Assembly: GCA_036502005.1 (NCBI GenBank)
Contig: DASXZH010000002.1
Coordinates: forward strand, 62,001 to 126,000
Direction: 5' to 3'
Origin: DASXZH01 sp036502005
GTDB lineage: Bacteria; Armatimonadota; Fimbriimonadia; Fimbriimonadales; Fimbriimonadaceae
DNA length: 64,000 bases
Shown here one piece after another: positions 34,801 through 41,604 of this stretch. Within the stretch, counting starts at the first letter, position 1; every line of letters begins with the position of its first letter. Position numbers and translations under genes: made by a program. The notes under the pieces are model-generated. The model saw nothing but the letters and a program-made list of their open reading frames with translations. It ran no database searches and had not been told where the DNA came from.

Positions 34801-35175
34801 GCTGAGGCCCGGCGGCATGCTTTTAAGAACCGACTGCGAGGTGGCCGTTATCTGCGCAACGGCGGCATCTACGCGGGAACCTGGCTGCAAGAAAATCTTG
34901 ATGACGCTCATGCCTGGCATGGACTGGGATTCCATGTGCTCAATGTCGTTCACGGCAGAGCTGTAGGAGCGTTCAGCGTAGTAGTCGATGCGCTTCTCCA
35001 TAATGTCCGGAGAAGCCCCCGAGTAAGACCAGATAACGCTCACTACGGGGATGTCGATATTGGGAAATACGTCAGTGGGAGTGCTAACCGCGGTCACGGT
35101 GCCAAGAAGCACGATTAGGAGGGCGAGAACGATATATGTATAAGGTTTTTGGAGAGCCTTAGTTACGTTGAGCAT
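31876..35175 (-). CDS. RND family efflux permease (AcrB/HAE1-like)
   Basis: A 1099-residue permease with the usual 12-helix, two-porter layout. Start MLNVTKALQKPYTYIVLALL; TM4 contains GILVDNAIVSIENIYRNLG. The proton-relay pair DD of AcrB is D-N here, so only one Asp remains. The cytoplasmic loop after TM6 (about 490-525) has ten histidines in 30 residues (HLHAHGHEEVDSG, RHHEHVSNGHHDGTH), suggesting metal binding. It exports small hydrophobic compounds or metals; the substrate is undetermined. First gene of the operon. Confidence 0.93.
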   Translation of the reverse strand: MLNVTKALQKPYTYIVLALLIVLLGTVTAVSTPTDVFPNIDIPVVSVIWSYSGASPDIMEKRIDYYAERSYSSAVNDIEHMESQSMPGMSVIKIFLQPGSRVDAAVAQITATSQSVLKSMPPGLSPPLIIQFNASSVPILQIGVSSPDMDQAHLRDYAQNFVRIQLASVRGSAIPSPYGGVSREIVIDLNQQALQANHLTPMDVASAINLQNLILPSGTAKMADREYTVSLNSSPSAIADLNNIPVKNVNGAMVYVRDVAQVHDGSAVQTNIVDKDGKPSVLLTVLKSGNASTLDVVDQIKALMPKVQATLPKDVQIKIVSDQSVFVRASVNSVIREGAIAAILTALMILLFLGSWRSTLIVAMSIPLSILFSLMCLSAAGQTINVMTLGGLALAIGILVDNAIVSIENIYRNLGMGKTLHRAIIDGAEQIAAPQLVSTLAICIVFLPIMVLSGAAGSLFKPLAMAVVFAMVASYLLSRTFVPVMAAKLIGKEAHLHAHGHEEVDSGKMRHHEHVSNGHHDGTHAQPAPKGDIVWRVHQIFNRQFEKLLDAYRRTIQWGVHHRSTVVIGFCAFFVLSFGLLPFMGEDFFPSVDSGSFRLHVRAPAGTRLEQTHLLFANVEKTISQVIPAKQIDLDIDNIGLVYGGVNVAYNTTGAIGPADGEIMVQLKEGHSPTAGYIANLRQTLARTYPNTTFFFQPADITTQILNFGLPAPIDVQVVGKSKQNYALANQIADKIRLVPGAEDVHVHQVVNDPELHIAIDRDKAQQLGITEKDIANDLLISLSSSGQVMPNFWVDPANGVSYLVAVQTPQYDESNLSQLEKMPLPVSGKYSTQLLSNLGTVTRRVSPQVINHYNIQPTFDIYANVQGRDLGRVASGVQKVLDSFKSKLPHGTNLVMRGQVESMNSSFTGLGLGLLFAIVLVYFLLVVNYQSWVDPFIIISALPGALSGILIILFVTNTTFSVPALMGAIMCVGVATANSILVINFANDRRAEGDDAITAAVTAGCTRLRPVLMTALAMILGMLPMALALGEGGEQNAPLGRAVIGGLCVATVTTLVFVPIVYCLLRKAAPVSVELKLENLPPLPPAAELETAAGPKQS

Positions 35176-35295
35176 AACAAAGGGATGAAGCTCACCCCGA
35201 GTTCTTCAACGAGGCGACAGGGCGGAATGGTTCCAGTTTTGTTAGTAAATTAATGCAATACCGCCAAAGACTTAGTAGCTTACTTCTCAAGTCAA

Positions 35296-35682
35296 CTATG
35301 TCCCATTTGAACCAAAAAAGCTGAATATGAGAAGAAGCAGCACTATGGATGTAAATACTACATAAAGCCTATCCCGCTCACGGGCAAAAGTAACTACGGA
35401 AAAAACCACCCTGGCGAACGGAGTCGCTATCAAAAGCAGTAATCCGAACTGGATCAGGGCTCGTGTGCTTCGCCCAGCTGCATCGGAAACGATGGGTCTC
35501 AGGCTCTTGAGCTGAGGCGGCTCACCGGCAAAATGTTTGTAATTAGGAAGTTCCGAACCATGCCGCATAAGGTAGGCAACGCCACCAACCAGCACAAAAA
35601 TTGATGATAGGAACACGCCAATTTGAAGCATGCGGCCAATGATATTCTGGGTTTGTATTTTTTCTTCTTGGAACGTGCTCAC
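35296..35682 (-). CDS. DUF1634 membrane protein
   Basis: A 128-residue protein with three hydrophobic segments (IGVFLSSIFVLVGGVAYLM, ALIQFGLLLLIATPFARVV, VVFTSIVLLLLIFSFF). The Q/R-IGR.LQ.GV start and ARVVFSVVTFARERDRLYV block are diagnostic of DUF1634. It is regularly encoded with a TauE/SafE permease, as here (ATGA-type 4-bp overlap), and probably is its partner subunit. Confidence 0.87.
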   Translation of the reverse strand: MSTFQEEKIQTQNIIGRMLQIGVFLSSIFVLVGGVAYLMRHGSELPNYKHFAGEPPQLKSLRPIVSDAAGRSTRALIQFGLLLLIATPFARVVFSVVTFARERDRLYVVFTSIVLLLLIFSFFGSNGT

Positions 35683-36515
35683 TTGATGCCTCCTCTTAAA
35701 CCTTGGATAAGCATTTCGACCGCTAAAGCGCTTATGACGATTGCAAAGATCGTGCGCAAAATGTTAACTTTGGCGGCCACCAGCAACCTGCTTCCCACTA
35801 GCGAACCTCCCAAAACTCCTAACATAACTGGCATTGCCAGGCCCGGATCTATATAGCCTCGGCTGAGATAAACGCCGGCGCTAGCGGCGGCGGTGACACC
35901 AATCATGAAGTTGCTCGTAGTGGTGCTCACCTTGAAGGGGAGCTTCATGATTCTGTCCATGGCGATCACCTTCACCGCTCCGGATCCAATGCCGAGAAGG
36001 CCGGATAGAACGCCGGCTATACCCATCACGGCAAAACCTGCGGGTGCGTTCACAACTCCGTATTTAACAAGCTGGCCGTCTTCGGGGTAATCGCTTCCCA
36101 GGTTTAGCCTTTTACATAGGCCATCGGATTCCGTAACCGTTGTGTGCTTGTGAGACTGAACCGTCTCGTATGCCGAATAAAGCAAGACCAGGCCAAAGAT
36201 GACGGCGATGGCGGCGGTTGGCACAATGGCCACGAGGGTTGCTCCCACGATTGCACCTAGGGAGGTCGCGATCTCTAGAAACATCGCCACCCTTATGTTG
36301 GAAAACCCCTCTCGCACATAGGCGGCAGCCGAACCAGAGGATGTTGCGATGACGGAAACCAGGGAAGCGCCCATCGCGTAATGGACGTCTATTCCGAACG
36401 CGAGGGTTAGAACCGGAACGAGAACCACCCCACCACCGAGGCCGGTTAGAGAACCCACAAAGCCTGCCACCGCCGAAACGGCAAAAATGGCAAGGGTGAG
36501 GTCGAGGACGGTCAT
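35679..36515 (-). CDS. TauE/SafE family anion permease
   Basis: A 278-residue protein with about eight transmembrane helices. Duplicated TauE motifs are GFVGSLTGLGGGVVLVPVL near the start and GVLSGLLGIGSGAVKV in the second half. Family members export or import sulfite, sulfonates or other organosulfur anions. The start at 36515 (MTVLDLTLAIF) puts the first helix at the N-terminus; an upstream TTG at 36560 would add a charged tail and overlap the VanZ promoter. Confidence 0.88.
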   Translation of the reverse strand: MTVLDLTLAIFAVSAVAGFVGSLTGLGGGVVLVPVLTLAFGIDVHYAMGASLVSVIATSSGSAAAYVREGFSNIRVAMFLEIATSLGAIVGATLVAIVPTAAIAVIFGLVLLYSAYETVQSHKHTTVTESDGLCKRLNLGSDYPEDGQLVKYGVVNAPAGFAVMGIAGVLSGLLGIGSGAVKVIAMDRIMKLPFKVSTTTSNFMIGVTAAASAGVYLSRGYIDPGLAMPVMLGVLGGSLVGSRLLVAAKVNILRTIFAIVISALAVEMLIQGLRGGIK

Positions 36516-36576
36516 TGGCGTGGAAAGTTTATACGATCTTTTTTCTAACAATCTTGCCAAGCTAAAATGGCGCTAA

Positions 36577-37035
36577 ATGAAAGGAAGTGCGAAATGGAGA
36601 TGGACCCCCGCCTTTGTGTGGGCGTCGTTCATCTTCCTTACGTCTTGTTTTTTCGTTCCAAGCAAGCAATTTGTAAAGAGCGTAGCTGCGATTGGTGCAA
36701 AGCATATTTCGGAGCAAGGATTTAATGAGTTTTGGAAGAGTTGGTGGTGGTTGTTCGTAAAAGGCTATCACGTTCTTGAGTTTGCCGCCCTCACTCTTCT
36801 TGTGTTTCGCGCTCTACGGAATTCGTTTTCTCGGAACAAGTCAATTGTTTGGGCAGCCCTGTTCTCGTTGTTTTACGCGTGCAGCGACGAATGGCATCAA
36901 ACATTTGTTAAGGATCGCGGCGGCAAATGGACAGACGTGGCCATCGATTCTATCGGCATCGCCATGGTGTCAATAACCTTAGCTTTGATGACAAATTGGA
37001 CAACTAGAAACAGTCGATCAGAGGCCAGCATTTGA
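36577..37035 (+). CDS. VanZ family membrane protein
   Basis: A 152-residue protein with four hydrophobic segments and the VanZ motifs: KGYHVLEFAALTLLVFRAL (residues 68-86) and YACSDEWHQTFVKDRGGKWTDV with D...D..G. VanZ proteins affect glycopeptide or lipoprotein phenotypes by unknown chemistry. TAAAAT at 36563-36568 is eight bases before ATG (leaderless). Its stop overlaps the TTG of the next gene (TTGA). Confidence 0.87.
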   Translation: MKGSAKWRWTPAFVWASFIFLTSCFFVPSKQFVKSVAAIGAKHISEQGFNEFWKSWWWLFVKGYHVLEFAALTLLVFRALRNSFSRNKSIVWAALFSLFYACSDEWHQTFVKDRGGKWTDVAIDSIGIAMVSITLALMTNWTTRNSRSEASI

Positions 37036-37537
37036 TCATTTTTATTAACGGTCCGTTTGGCGTCGGCAAGTCTACCGTAGCCGAAAAACTGCACGAGGCG
37101 ATTCCTAACTCGCTGATTTTCGACCCGGAAGAAGTTGGGTCCCTGCTTGGAAAGGTGTTGGCCAAGATCGATCCAAAGCCGGATTTTCAGGAATACGCGC
37201 TTTGGCCCAAGCTTTCTGTGGAAGTAGCGGGGCATCTAAAACGCGAGTATGGGCGCGACCTAATTATTCCCATGACCCTTTACGATGTTGGCCGCTTTAA
37301 CCAAGTGGTTAAAGGCTTAAGGACGGTTGATTCGGACTTCCATCATTTCTGCTTGCTTGCCGCTCCCCAAACGATTTTGTATAGAATAAGCGATCGGACA
37401 TCGCATGGTGCGAGAAGCACCTTTTACCCAGTCTTGTTGCGTTCGATTCAGACCTATTTGATTGCCGGATCCAGACCGATTCGATGACCATCATAGTTGT
37501 TTTCAAACTTATTAAGAACGCATTAACGGAGGGTTAA
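37032..37537 (+). pseudogene. TmrB-like P-loop ATPase gene with a frameshift
   Basis: The first frame encodes MIIFINGPFGVGKSTVAEKL with P-loop, then FDPEEVGSLLGKVL and a PMT strand, as in tunicamycin-resistance protein TmrB, but ends early after an unrelated tail (stop 37485-37487). From about 37391 the -1 frame continues the family pattern: AWCEKHLLPSLVAFDSDLF then CRIQTDSMTI, ending at TAA 37535-37537. A one-base loss between 37385 and 37405 explains it. Either a recent pseudogene or a sequence error. Confidence 0.75.
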
Positions 37538-37610
37538 CCGACCGTTATCCTCTCGTGATCTTTCTGTTAACTTAGGTTCAATTGCAACAAACGGCTGATA
37601 CCCTTTAGGG

Positions 37611-37632
37611 GTCGGTGTGGACCAACACCGAC
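37611..37632 (+). promoter_or_regulatory. 5'-leader hairpin of major pseudopilin
   Basis: GTCGGTGT (37611-37618) pairs with ACACCGAC (37625-37632), loop of six, flanked by further GGG/CCC pairs. The Shine-Dalgarno AGAAGGAGA (37640-37648) follows at once. It probably protects the mRNA 5' end or modulates translation of an abundant pilin (inference). Confidence 0.5.
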
Positions 37633-37654
37633 GCCCTTATCAGAAGGAGAAATC

Positions 37655-38680
37655 ATGTCACGCAAAGCATTTACTCTAATTGAACTTCTAGTGGTAATCG
37701 CCATTATCGCGATTCTCGCTGCCATCCTTTTCCCGGTTTTCGCACAAGCTAAGCTTGCTGCCAAGAAGACCTCCGACCTCAGCAATCTTCAGCAGATTGG
37801 AACGGCCACTTACATCTACCTAAACGACTACGACGACACGTTTTACGCCCACCGATACAACTGCGGTGGTACGGTAGCAAATAACTATACGGCCGTGAGC
37901 GTCTGTCCCGACTATCTAGGAAACCAGGCAAACGGCCTGAACTCAACTGCGCCCGACCAAGCCGGCGGTCTCACCTCGCCCGTTAACATGCGCGAGTATT
38001 ACGTTTACCTGCTTGCTCCGTACATCAAGAGCTACCCAATGTGGAACGGCCCCGGCACGACCAATCCGTTTTATCCTGGCAGCACTGCTGCACTGCAGTA
38101 TTATGCAAACGGCGGAGCCAAGACCGGAGACAACTACGGCGGACAGAACAGCTACGGCCACAACGATGGTTGGATGTCCCCTGCGGCAAACGTTAATGGA
38201 GGTTCTGCAAACCTTCCGGCTCCGCCCAACGCAACATCGATACCTCGCGTCAGCAGCACAATCCTCCTTATGGATTCTGGCTACTACGGCGTCGGCCCCG
38301 ACGTTATGAACGCAACCGGACTCACGGACTGCTCCAAGTTCATCGCCGGCTGTGGCGATACCAGCGCTGAGTATCAGCAGTTAACGGCTCTTGGAACGAG
38401 CACGTTCTATGCTAACTACTGGGCCAACCAAGGCGGCGGCACCTATTCGCAGAATACTACGAACCAAGGCGCCGGCTATGCAACACCTTTCGTGCTCGAC
38501 TCGGCCCAAGCAGGCGGAGTTAACAATGCGTACTTGACGCAAGACCTTACTCGCTATGATGGCCATTTCAACGTGGAGTTCGACGACACCCACGCCAAGA
38601 ACCTGCCTTATCAGCAGACCCTCGGCAACATCTGCCTTTGGTCGACCGACGTTGAAGGCGCGCACCCCAACTGCAACTAA
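37655..38680 (+). CDS. Type II pseudopilin (DUF1559-like), probable major form
   Basis: A 341-residue protein with the minimal leader MSRKAFTLIELLVVIAIIAI, helix ending ILFPVFAQAK, and a soluble domain rich in Asn, Gly and Tyr. Near the C-terminus is RYDGHFNVEFDDTHAK, an H-X-motif variant. It has the strongest Shine-Dalgarno in the window, a leader hairpin and a strong terminator, suggesting high expression. The five N-terminal Lys/Arg-flanked residues fit prepilin peptidase cleavage before FTLIE. Confidence 0.92.
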   Translation: MSRKAFTLIELLVVIAIIAILAAILFPVFAQAKLAAKKTSDLSNLQQIGTATYIYLNDYDDTFYAHRYNCGGTVANNYTAVSVCPDYLGNQANGLNSTAPDQAGGLTSPVNMREYYVYLLAPYIKSYPMWNGPGTTNPFYPGSTAALQYYANGGAKTGDNYGGQNSYGHNDGWMSPAANVNGGSANLPAPPNATSIPRVSSTILLMDSGYYGVGPDVMNATGLTDCSKFIAGCGDTSAEYQQLTALGTSTFYANYWANQGGGTYSQNTTNQGAGYATPFVLDSAQAGGVNNAYLTQDLTRYDGHFNVEFDDTHAKNLPYQQTLGNICLWSTDVEGAHPNCN

Positions 38681-38706
38681 TCCGTTAGGATCATTGCTAT
38701 CGATCA

Positions 38707-38739
38707 GCCCTCAATCCCGCAAGGATTGGGGGCTTTTTT
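38707..38739 (+). terminator. Rho-independent terminator of pseudopilin gene
   Basis: GCCCTCAATCC (38707-38717), loop CGCAA, GGATTGGGGGC (38723-38733), then six Ts. Located 27 bases past the stop. Confidence 0.93.
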
Positions 38740-38852
38740 GTTCTTGCCAGAGCAGAAACCGGTATGGCTTCGCGCGATTGCTTCAACACTCGCAATATGT
38801 GGCTCCTTTTTCCGGGGGGTCTTTCGTTAACTTAATAAGGCAGGTCCAAAAC

Positions 38853-39077
38853 ATGAACTCCAACGCTTACAAGCCCCTCTATCTCGCTAAAGTTATTGAA
38901 GGCATCTGGACTGTATCCGCGGCGGCTCTCGGAGAAAACCACCTTCTCTCGCAAGCATTTGAAACGGCTCTGCGAAGTAATGACCCTGACCTAATGGAGC
39001 GAGCTCTCAAGCTCTTGGGCGGATCATCGGACGTCGTTAAGCAGAGGATCCTGACTGGCGCGACGAATCCGGTTTAG
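38853..39077 (+). CDS. Small protein of unknown function
   Basis: A 74-residue protein starting MNSNAYKPLYLAKVIEGIW, mostly helical, with no signal peptide or known motif. AAGG lies 13 bases before the ATG, and the 38740-38852 leader holds GTTAACTTA, also seen before the pseudopilin at 37570. The frame is open far upstream into the pilin gene, so only the part from this ATG is believable. Confidence 0.55.
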   Translation: MNSNAYKPLYLAKVIEGIWTVSAAALGENHLLSQAFETALRSNDPDLMERALKLLGGSSDVVKQRILTGATNPV

Positions 39078-39083
39078 CTGTAA

Positions 39084-39310
39084 GTCGAAAGTCGGATGTC
39101 GAACGTCGCAAGCCGGAGCGGTTGTGATCTTCAGGCAATCGCGATAAATTTTATTCCGCATTAAATTTCGAAATCTTTTGCATTGCAGCAAAAAATCTTT
39201 CGACCTTCGCCTTTCGACCTTCGCCTTTCGCCTTTCGCCTTTCGCCTTTCGCCTTTCGCCTTTCGCCTTTCGCCTTTCGCCTTTCGACTTTCGACTTTCG
39301 ACTTTCGACT
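39084..39310. repeat. Heptamer tandem-repeat fold-back region
   Basis: Left arm: GTCGAAA, GTCGGAT, GTCGAAC, GTCGCAA (39084-39111). Right arm: about 15 heptamers of the CTTTCGC/CTTTCGA type (39197-39310), which read GTCGAAA/GCGAAAG on the other strand. The arms are inverted relative to each other around an AT-rich spacer. No gene. It occupies most of the 39078-39431 gap. Confidence 0.85.
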
Positions 39311-39431
39311 AACCGACAGGTTTACTATCTTTTCTATAGCGCTTAGATTTCCTATTACGCCACAACTTTAAACCCACTACGGTAAGCGCTATACTTTTTA
39401 GTCCGTCAATCCGTATATTAGATAGGAAGAA

Positions 39432-39782
39432 ATGAAGCCAACTGATCACGACGAGTTCTTTTGCCCGATGAACGCAACTCTGGACCTACTTAATCAGAGG
39501 TGGAATCTACGCATCGTAAGGAGTCTTCTCGGCGGGAAGCGCCGCTTTAATGAGATCAGCCGCGAGAATGGGATCAACCCGCGCACTCTACGCGATCGGT
39601 TAAAAGATTTAGAAGAAGAAGGAATCATCAGCCGAGTTGTGATTAGCACGATGCCTCCCAACGTGGAGTACTCGCTGACCGAGAAGGGATTGGAGCTGAA
39701 CTGCATTTTCGAAGCGCTTTCAGAGTGGGGCCGCAAGTGGATGCATCCGGACCATAAAAAGGGTCGCCAGCTAGCTTCCTAA
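39432..39782 (+). CDS. HxlR family transcriptional regulator
   Basis: A 116-residue winged-helix protein: CPMNATLDLLNQRWNLRIVR (about 11-30), RRFNEISRENGINPRTLRDR recognition region, and VEYSLTEKGLEL wing. The Cys before the helix is the usual redox/aldehyde-sensing position in HxlR-type proteins. AGGA before the ATG and ATA-rich -10 material upstream. Target unknown; an inverted repeat (39797-39803/39811-39817, CAACTGC/GCAGTTG) just downstream, before the DUF4127 gene, could be its operator. Confidence 0.9.
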   Translation: MKPTDHDEFFCPMNATLDLLNQRWNLRIVRSLLGGKRRFNEISRENGINPRTLRDRLKDLEEEGIISRVVISTMPPNVEYSLTEKGLELNCIFEALSEWGRKWMHPDHKKGRQLAS

Positions 39783-39897
39783 CAATCCTCACTTTTCAAC
39801 TGCACAAAACGCAGTTGCAACTCGTCAACTTTAAGAAGTGAGGGGTTCGAGCTTCCGAATGTTCTATCTCAGCATGCGCCCGGGTATCTTGAATCCG

Positions 39898-41505
39898 ATG
39901 CGAATCTGGCCGGTAATTTTCTTGGGCCTCATAACCAGTTTAGCCAGGGCCGAGAAGATTGTCCTGGTTCCCCTCGATAGCCGTCCGGCATCTGGTCAAT
40001 TCGCGCAGATGATAGGCAAGATCGCAAATTGCGACATCGTAATGCCCCCTTACGAAGACTTGGGGCGGTTTACAAATCCCGGCGTTCCCGAATACATCCT
40101 CGACTGGTTGGAGAAGCTGGATTTCACAGATGTCAAATCGGTGGTAGTCAGCACCGACATGATTGCCTACGGTGGGCTGATCGCCTCAAGGACGCCCGAC
40201 ACCTCGCTGGCGACTGCGATGCACCGGCTTCGGAGATTAGAAGAGATCCGTCAGGCACACCCAAGCGTGCGCTTTTATGGCTTCTCCTCAATAATGAGGC
40301 TCTACGCCACCGGAACCAAGTCTTCCGCCAGATGGGCGATGCCCCTTGGACGTTATGAGGAAGCAAAAGACCGGTACCGAGAAGAAGGCACTACTGCTTT
40401 GTTTCAGTCGGCTCAGGCTCTTGGAGCGAAGCTGCCGCCCGCGCTCATCTCTTGGTATGAAGCAGCCCGGCTGCGCGATTTTACGGTTCAACAAGAACTC
40501 CTTCGAATGACCAAGAAGGGCCTGTTCGATTACTGCATTCTTGGTCAGGACGATGCCAAGCAGTACGGCCCGTTCATCCCGGAAACAAGAAAGCTTCATT
40601 CCGAGGTTGACGATCTGGCAATCGGAGGAAGGATCTATTTCTGTGAAGGAATCGACCAACTTTCTAATGTGCTCGTGAGCCGCGCCCTGCTTAGACAAAC
40701 AGATTGGATTCCCAGGATCCGCATCGTGTATTCCGATCCCGATGGGAAGATGAAAATCGCCAGCTACGAATCGAAAGATATCGAAGACAGTTTGGCCGAC
40801 CAGATCTTTGCCAGCGGCGCTCGCCCGATCGATGAAAACGACCCCACCTGCGATTACACCCTGTACGTGAACACGCCGGGGCGCAATGAGGATAAGTTCC
40901 AGGCCTTTCTGATGGATCTCAACAATGATGCCGATCATGGTATTCCGGCTGCCGTTGCCGACATCGATCTTGCAAAAGATGGCACGGCCGACCCGGAGCT
41001 ATTCAATTCGCTACTGCAGAACGGGCGCATGACCAAGCTGCTATCGTTCGCCGGTTGGAACACGGCCGGGAACACGATGGGAACCACGATTCCCGCCGCG
41101 AACGTGTACCTTTTCGCCAAGAAAACGGGCACCGATGCCCTTGAGCGCGAAACCGCTCAACGCGAGTTCTTGCTGCATCGTTTTGTGAACGACTACGACT
41201 ATCACAAGTTCACCCGCCCGGTGGCTTACAAGCTTATCGATGCTACGCCCACCGCCAACCGCGAGGAAACCTACGGCAAAGACTTCGTGATGATTAACGA
41301 CTTCGTGAAGCGCGACCTTAACAAGCACCTGATCGACACCTTTGACCAGGAGTTTTTGGGCCAGAAGTTCACGGCGGATAACAAGGAATATGAAGTTTCC
41401 GGGTTAGACGACGTGAAGATATTTCTACCTTGGCCCCGGGTTTACGAGGTCCGCATAGAGTTTAAATTTCAGACGAAGGAAGTCGCGCCCGTAAGCGATA
41501 AGTGA
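39898..41505 (+). CDS. DUF4127 family exported protein
   Basis: A 535-residue protein: signal peptide (MRIWPVIFLGLITSLARA), then the DUF4127 opening KIVLVPLDSRPASGQFAQ, the VVSTDMIAYGGLIASR block, LGQDDAKQYGPF, and the late FAGWNTAGNTMGT motif. Function of the family is unknown; the conserved Asp, Arg and Asn resemble a hydrolase site (inference). ATG 39898 starts the signal peptide, and TATCTT at 39885-39890 is seven bases upstream, so the longer frame from 39838 is unlikely. Confidence 0.88.
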   Translation: MRIWPVIFLGLITSLARAEKIVLVPLDSRPASGQFAQMIGKIANCDIVMPPYEDLGRFTNPGVPEYILDWLEKLDFTDVKSVVVSTDMIAYGGLIASRTPDTSLATAMHRLRRLEEIRQAHPSVRFYGFSSIMRLYATGTKSSARWAMPLGRYEEAKDRYREEGTTALFQSAQALGAKLPPALISWYEAARLRDFTVQQELLRMTKKGLFDYCILGQDDAKQYGPFIPETRKLHSEVDDLAIGGRIYFCEGIDQLSNVLVSRALLRQTDWIPRIRIVYSDPDGKMKIASYESKDIEDSLADQIFASGARPIDENDPTCDYTLYVNTPGRNEDKFQAFLMDLNNDADHGIPAAVADIDLAKDGTADPELFNSLLQNGRMTKLLSFAGWNTAGNTMGTTIPAANVYLFAKKTGTDALERETAQREFLLHRFVNDYDYHKFTRPVAYKLIDATPTANREETYGKDFVMINDFVKRDLNKHLIDTFDQEFLGQKFTADNKEYEVSGLDDVKIFLPWPRVYEVRIEFKFQTKEVAPVSDK

Positions 41506-41528
41506 TTTGATAGAAAGGTCCGAAAAGG

Positions 41529-41562
41529 CCCTTCCCCTTGCGCTCCGGCGGAGGGGGAAGGG
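41529..41562. terminator. GC-rich hairpin between convergent genes
   Basis: CCCTTCCCC (41529-41537) pairs with GGGGAAGGG (41554-41562). It lies between the converging DUF4127 and M1 peptidase genes and could end both transcripts; there is no strong T-run. Related in style to 1281-1313. Confidence 0.45.
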
Positions 41563-41604
41563 TTGGGATGGGGGTTCCCGCAATCACTGCTTGGCTTTCA
41601 CTCT

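Noticed and set aside
39084..39310. Possible CRISPR array
   Set aside because: Units are seven bases and directly tandem with no unique spacers; no cas genes are present.
39183..39371. Open frame of repeated Phe-Arg-Leu-Ser-Pro
   Set aside because: It is only the translation of the CTTTCGC tandem repeat; no start signal and no protein-like composition.
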